DNA of 64,000 bases from an uncultured Eubacteriales bacterium (GTDB lineage: Bacteria > Bacillota > Clostridia > Christensenellales > CAG-138). A program made the position numbers and the translations under genes. This document shows positions 60,811 through 64,000 of the stretch, one piece after another. The DNA is taken from assembly GCA_900544555.1 (NCBI GenBank), contig UQWD01000010.1, forward strand, positions 1 to 64,000. The letters are read 5' to 3'. A model generated the notes under the pieces. It ran no database searches and was not told where the DNA came from. It worked only from the letters and a program-made list of their open reading frames with translations. Position 1 is the first letter of the stretch, and the number at the start of each line of letters is the position of its first letter.

Positions 60811-62403
60811 TTAAGACAGCCGTGGGAATATCGTAATCTCAAAATCATCCGGCGCAGCATGCCAGCGGCCCTTGATTGTTTTTGTATAAACAGCCTTATC
60901 CAGCACCTCGCGCAGCAGGTCGTTCTGCGCCTTCGGATTTGACAAATCATGATATGAATCCAATAAATGCTGCACCTTAGGTATGATGTTCTTATATGCT
61001 CCCGAGCGGGCTTCCTCCAGCTTAATTTCCTCATTAAGCGCTTCAATAGAAGCTTTCGCCTTGGCTATCTGCTCGCCTAGAATCCGGCTGCGGTTGAGGA
61101 ATACGTCCACATCGTAAACGCCCTGCTCAAGCAAGTCGTGCAAGCGCTCCATCTGCTTGTTCAGTTTGCTCAATTCGGCCTCAACAACCCTGAGCGTCAT
61201 CTTCTTTGACGCTAGCGCCGAGGGTGATAGGGTTTCGCCCTGCGTTAAGAGCTTAAGCTTGTATTCCGCCAGCCAGTCGCGTAGCGCGGATAATATGTGC
61301 TCCTCAACATAGTGCAGCGCGGAGCTTACATTGGAGCATGACGCGTTAGGGCACATGAGCGTATCCGGCTGTCCGCGCCCGGCGGGATAGGGGCGGCGCA
61401 CCAGCTTCCGGCCGCACACGCCGCACACCACTATCCCGGCGAGCGGGTTTTTTACGCCTTTTGCACGACCGATAGGGGCCGGGCGGTTGCAGGACATCAG
61501 CTTCTGCGCCGCGTCAAAGGTATCCGTTGAAATCAACGGCTCATGCAGACCCTTAACGCATATCCGATCTTCGGGACGCGCTCTCGGGCGCGTAACCGTG
61601 ATTTGGCCGTCGACCATCCGTTTCACATGGGGCCGCGTGTTCCAGCGAATCATACCCGCGTACACAGGGTTGATGAGGATGTCCCTTATGCTGCTTTCCG
61701 ACCACGCGCCGCCCTTTTGAGGGGGAATAGCCATCTCGTTCAGGCGCCGGGCGATGAGGGATACGCCAAGCCGCCTGTAAGCGCCGTCCTCTAACGGATA
61801 TCCGATGGTATACAGGTCGAATATCATGCGGATAACATCCGCCTGCCCGGGATGCGGCTCGAGCGTATACCCTTTTTCGCGCTCAAGCTTTTTGCGCACG
61901 TATCCGTAGGGAGGATGGTTGCCGAGAAATTTCCCCTCCCGCGCGGAAGCTTCCCGGCCGCGCTGCATGCGCCGGTTTATCACCTTATACTCCCGGCGTG
62001 CCATAAATAGCCCGAACTCAAAATACTCCTCGTCAAACTCATTCGACGGGTCGTAGGTTTTCATGGGCGTGATGATTTTCGCGCCGGAAAATTTGAACGT
62101 TTGAGCAACGAGCCCCTGATCCATCGTGTCGCCGCGCGCCAGACGCTCGACCTCCATAACGAGTACGCCGACCCAGCGGCCTTGTTCGACCTCTGCGAGA
62201 ACCCGCTGCATTACAGGGCGGGCGGCGATTGTCTCGCCGGAAACGATTTCGCGGTAAATATCGGTTACGTTTAGCTTTTGCCGCCGGGCAAGCTCGAGCA
62301 GCGCCTTTTCATGCCGCGCCAGCGTTTCACCCTCGCCGCGCGCCTCAGCCTCGGCGTCCGCCCGGGATTTGCGCAGATAGATGATATAGTTTTCTTGCGC
62401 CAT
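60811..62403 (-). CDS. Large serine recombinase
   Basis: The 530-residue protein starts MAQENYIIYLRKSRADAEAE, where the Ser after RK is the nucleophile, and has EVERLARGDTMDQG of the catalytic domain. The recombinase domain follows (GREASAREGKFLGNHPPYGY, SIRDILINPVYAGMIRW), then a zinc ribbon (CGVCGRKLVRRPY, CPNASC) and a coiled coil of about 80 residues. This is the integrase layout of phages and integrative elements. GGAGG lies 5 nt before ATG 62403. Its stop is 27 bp from the cotJC junction, so it should integrate and excise this element. Confidence 0.95.
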   Translation of the reverse strand: MAQENYIIYLRKSRADAEAEARGEGETLARHEKALLELARRQKLNVTDIYREIVSGETIAARPVMQRVLAEVEQGRWVGVLVMEVERLARGDTMDQGLVAQTFKFSGAKIITPMKTYDPSNEFDEEYFEFGLFMARREYKVINRRMQRGREASAREGKFLGNHPPYGYVRKKLEREKGYTLEPHPGQADVIRMIFDLYTIGYPLEDGAYRRLGVSLIARRLNEMAIPPQKGGAWSESSIRDILINPVYAGMIRWNTRPHVKRMVDGQITVTRPRARPEDRICVKGLHEPLISTDTFDAAQKLMSCNRPAPIGRAKGVKNPLAGIVVCGVCGRKLVRRPYPAGRGQPDTLMCPNASCSNVSSALHYVEEHILSALRDWLAEYKLKLLTQGETLSPSALASKKMTLRVVEAELSKLNKQMERLHDLLEQGVYDVDVFLNRSRILGEQIAKAKASIEALNEEIKLEEARSGAYKNIIPKVQHLLDSYHDLSNPKAQNDLLREVLDKAVYTKTIKGRWHAAPDDFEITIFPRLS

Positions 62404-62420
62404 GACTGCCTCCGGCTTTT

Positions 62421-62687
62421 TTATTGAATATGTTTGTAATGCGTACGGCATTGTAATATCTCAACCCGGTCGCTGACTATGCGGTATACAAGCCGGTTTG
62501 TTTCGTCAATGCGACGGCTCCAATAACCATGTAAATCGCCTTTCAAAGGCTCCGGTTTACCTAATCCGGTATTGCCATTGCGATCAATATCCTGTAACAG
62601 CAGGTTTATGCGCTTTAGCGTTTTTTTGTCTTGTGATTGCCAGTATAAATAATCTTCCCACGCATAATCATCCCATGCTTTAATCAT
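62421..62687 (-). CDS. yoeB: YoeB/Txe-family mRNA interferase toxin
   Basis: About 88 residues starting MIKAWDDYAWEDYLYWQSQD, with the family middle LKGDLHGYWSRRIDETNRLV and the end ILQCRTHYKH, where Arg, Glu, His and Tyr match the ribosome-dependent RNase site. It overlaps the antitoxin gene by 8 bp and ends 17 bp before the recombinase start, so all three are probably co-transcribed. Confidence 0.93.
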   Translation of the reverse strand: MIKAWDDYAWEDYLYWQSQDKKTLKRINLLLQDIDRNGNTGLGKPEPLKGDLHGYWSRRIDETNRLVYRIVSDRVEILQCRTHYKHIQ

Positions 62688-62937
62688 CGTCAACCTCAAT
62701 GATATCATGGATAGCGCCGCCGGTTTCCTCCATGCGTTCTTTGGCGGTTAATAAGCGGGCTTGATTTTCGGCGCAATAAAACGGGTCGGCACGTAAGTCG
62801 AACGGAATGCCGTTGCAGCGAACAACCTGTTTGAGAAACATGGTGGTGGCGGCTGATAGGCTTATCCCGATATCGGAGAAAACGGTTTCCGCTTGCTTTT
62901 TCAGCAAGTCGTCGACGCGTATGTTAAGGTTTGCCAT
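62680..62937 (-). CDS. relB: RelB/DinJ-family antitoxin
   Basis: About 85 residues starting MANLNIRVDDLLKKQAETVF, followed by DIGISLSAATTMFLKQVVRC, the ribbon-helix-helix of RelB/DinJ antitoxins. The acidic tail (DIIEVDDD) would wrap the toxin. AAGGAG lies 8 nt before ATG 62937. It represses the operon and neutralises the YoeB-type toxin encoded next. Confidence 0.93.
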   Translation of the reverse strand: MANLNIRVDDLLKKQAETVFSDIGISLSAATTMFLKQVVRCNGIPFDLRADPFYCAENQARLLTAKERMEETGGAIHDIIEVDDD

Positions 62938-63104
62938 AAAAATCACTCCTTTTATATTATTATATCCAATCATTCGTAAAAGTCAACACAATATACGTAG
63001 ATTGCTTTACAAAAGCACTTAAACGGTTAATCCCAGCTTGTGCTTAATAGAGCGGAATAGGACAAATTCCGCAACAATATATATGTTAGGAGAGGGGTGA
63101 AATC

Positions 63105-63332
63105 ATGGTTAAACCGCCAAAACCGGGCAACGTGGTTAAGGATTATTATCAAGGCAACGCGCACATCAAAATATGCGACGATTGCTGCCGTGACCAGACG
63201 CAGGAAGAGAAGGACGCAATTGTTGACCGCGTGACCCGTATTGTGATGACGTATTGCGCGGAGCAGCAGGATGATAAGCCTGAAGATGATAATTTACTTC
63301 AATCCACGCCCCCGCGAGGGGAGCGATGTTAA
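63105..63332 (+). CDS. Small conserved element-associated protein whose end runs into CRISPR repeat DNA
   Basis: AGGAGAGGGG precedes the ATG. The product starts MVKPPKPGNVVKDYYQGNAH and has IKICDDCCRDQTQEEKDAIV, resembling short proteins found beside recombinases on clostridial integrative elements. The last 12 or so residues (LLQSTPPRGERC) are encoded by the degenerate CRISPR repeat 63296-63327 and the stop lies in the first spacer. The original C-terminus has therefore probably been replaced. Function unknown. Confidence 0.65.
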   Translation: MVKPPKPGNVVKDYYQGNAHIKICDDCCRDQTQEEKDAIVDRVTRIVMTYCAEQQDDKPEDDNLLQSTPPRGERC

Positions 63333-63457
63333 TTTGCGCCGCTTCATCTGCGTTGTCTATTTCAATCCAAGCTCCCCGCGAGGGGAGCGACATCATAGGC
63401 AGCGAAGACGAAATGTGCCTTTTTATTTCAATCCACGCTCCCCGCGAGGGGAGCGAC
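63296..63457 (-). CRISPR. Short type I-C-like CRISPR array A (3 repeats, 2 spacers)
   Basis: Repeats lie at 63296-63327 (degenerate, one base short), 63359-63391 (one mismatch) and 63425-63457. On the plus strand each begins ATTTCAATCCACGC and ends GGGGAGCGAC, with the stem GCTCCCC/GGGGAGC. Read on the minus strand they end in GTGGATTGAAAT, the hallmark of type I-C repeats, so transcription runs leftwards and the degenerate repeat is at the far end. Spacers are 31 and 33 nt. No leader fits between 63457 and the gene stop at 63472. Confidence 0.9.
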
Positions 63458-63471
63458 GGTAACTGGCGTAA

Positions 63472-63846
63472 TTAGAGAACAAAGCCACTGATTGTACGAC
63501 ATAGGCCGGAGATGTCGGCTTTGCTGACGAACTCGAACTTAACCTTACCCATCCCGGAAAACCACAATTCAAGCTCGCTGTCGAGGTCAAGTACTCCCGC
63601 AGTTTCCACAGAATACGCTTGTATTTTGCTGTAAGGAAGGGATGTAAAATCCTTTTTCTTACCCGTCAATCCCTGTACGTTAATTGATATTATTCTTTTG
63701 TTTGTAAAAACGATACCGTCACGGATGCTCTGAAATGTACCTACGATATGTTCGCCTTGTACGAACATCGGGGAAATGAGTGATTCAAAATTCGCGGCGG
63801 GTACGGGCTTTAGCTTCATAAAGCTGGCGTTTTGAAAGTCAATCAT
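63472..63846 (-). CDS. Bacterial PH-domain protein (bPH_1-like) between two CRISPR arrays
   Basis: The 124-residue protein fits the small bacterial PH-domain family: EHIVGTFQSIRDGIVFTNKR, IISINVQGLTGKKKDF, TSLPYSKIQAYSVETAG and LDLDSELELWFSGMGKVKFE. AAGGAG lies 6 nt before the ATG. Its stop is 15 bp from the last repeat of array A and its start is 43 bp from array B, all in one transcriptional direction. It is not a known cas gene, and why it sits between arrays is unclear. Confidence 0.85.
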   Translation of the reverse strand: MIDFQNASFMKLKPVPAANFESLISPMFVQGEHIVGTFQSIRDGIVFTNKRIISINVQGLTGKKKDFTSLPYSKIQAYSVETAGVLDLDSELELWFSGMGKVKFEFVSKADISGLCRTISGFVL

Positions 63847-63889
63847 GAAATTCTCCTTTTGTTTTTAATTTTTTATTTATTTGTTTTTT

Positions 63890-64000
63890 CACGCACCTCT
63901 CGCGAGATGCGACAAGACAAGTGCTGTTTAAAGGATTGGAATCTATATTTCAATCCACGCATCTCTCGCGAGATGCGACAAGCGCCTCATAATACTCATC
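63890..64000 (-). CRISPR. Type I-C-like CRISPR array B, distal end only; continues past the window
   Basis: A truncated repeat at 63890-63913 is followed by a 33-nt spacer, a full repeat 63947-63979 and the start of another spacer. The repeat shares ATTTCAATCCACGC with array A but has a different stem, GCATCTC/GAGATGC. Because the 3' end of the repeat faces left, the leader and probably cas genes lie to the right, outside the window. Confidence 0.9.

Noticed and set aside
63296..64000. Both CRISPR clusters as one array split by the PH-domain gene
   Set aside because: The repeat stems differ (GCTCCCC against GCATCTC) and each cluster has its own degenerate end repeat, so they are two arrays.

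Overview
The window reads as a chromosomal segment of an endospore-forming clostridial Firmicute of medium GC. Support for this: a spoIIAA-spoIIAB-sigF operon, a broken spore-coat catalase gene (cotJC), an IspH-ribosomal protein S1 fusion, ThyX and Mini-III next to each other, an HndABC-type electron-transfer operon, and strong AGGAGG ribosome binding sites with sigma-A-like promoters. No species assignment is possible from the sequence alone.

Layout. 1-1.6 kb: a housekeeping string (mrnC, thyX, then the repeat-rich N-terminus of a gene that is probably rlmB). 1.8-3.6 kb: an AT-richer, probably acquired patch with a TetR regulator, a membrane protein, a frameshifted flavodoxin gene and a KTR zinc-domain remnant. 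4-15.6 kb: metabolic and envelope genes (ferredoxin-type aldo/keto reductase, LysR and antiporter, padR-DUF1700-DUF4097, SGNH hydrolase, tdh-kbl threonine degradation, DegV, methyltransferase). 16-20.2 kb: an ABC-2 export operon and a small secreted protein. 20.9-24 kb: a compact candidate RiPP (ribosomally made, modified peptide) locus. It has two tandem genes for an identical 36-residue peptide, a membrane M50 metalloprotease with a PqqD-like front domain, and a ThiF/MccB-type E1 enzyme with a fused membrane tail. 24-29 kb: adenosylcobalamin ribonucleotide reductase and an EF-G paralogue. 29.7-36.7 kb: a VWA protein, a methyltransferase and larB-larC. 36.9-37.6 kb: a solitary cas6. 38-41 kb: a zinc uptake operon (Fur-type regulator, znuA, znuC, znuB) behind a 29-bp palindromic operator. 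41-49.3 kb: a lipoprotein, an XRE regulator, surE and a tightly overlapping run from a histidine phosphatase to the IspH-S1 fusion. 50.7-52.2 kb: spoIIA. 53.8-57 kb: hndABC-like genes without a hydrogenase. 57.8-59.8 kb: a small secreted Cys/His peptide and a SipW-type signal peptidase with its TasA-like substrate.

The right end (about 60.8 kb onward) looks like a mobile element inside cotJC. The 3' part of cotJC is intact and in frame but stops at a CGGTGTACCG core next to the 3' end of a large serine recombinase gene. The recombinase is preceded by a RelB/DinJ-YoeB toxin-antitoxin pair, and behind that lie a small conserved ORF, two short type I-C-like CRISPR arrays with different repeats, and a bacterial PH-domain gene between them. 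The element runs off the window. By analogy with skin in sigK it could be excised in the mother cell, but that is inference.

Three copies of a roughly 190-bp, hairpin-rich noncoding element (29.5, 49.5 and 57.3 kb) each lie between two locus-specific, terminator-like hairpins that resemble each other. This suggests a small mobile element that targets intrinsic terminators. Together with the candidate RiPP locus and the cotJC element, these are the three observations most worth following.
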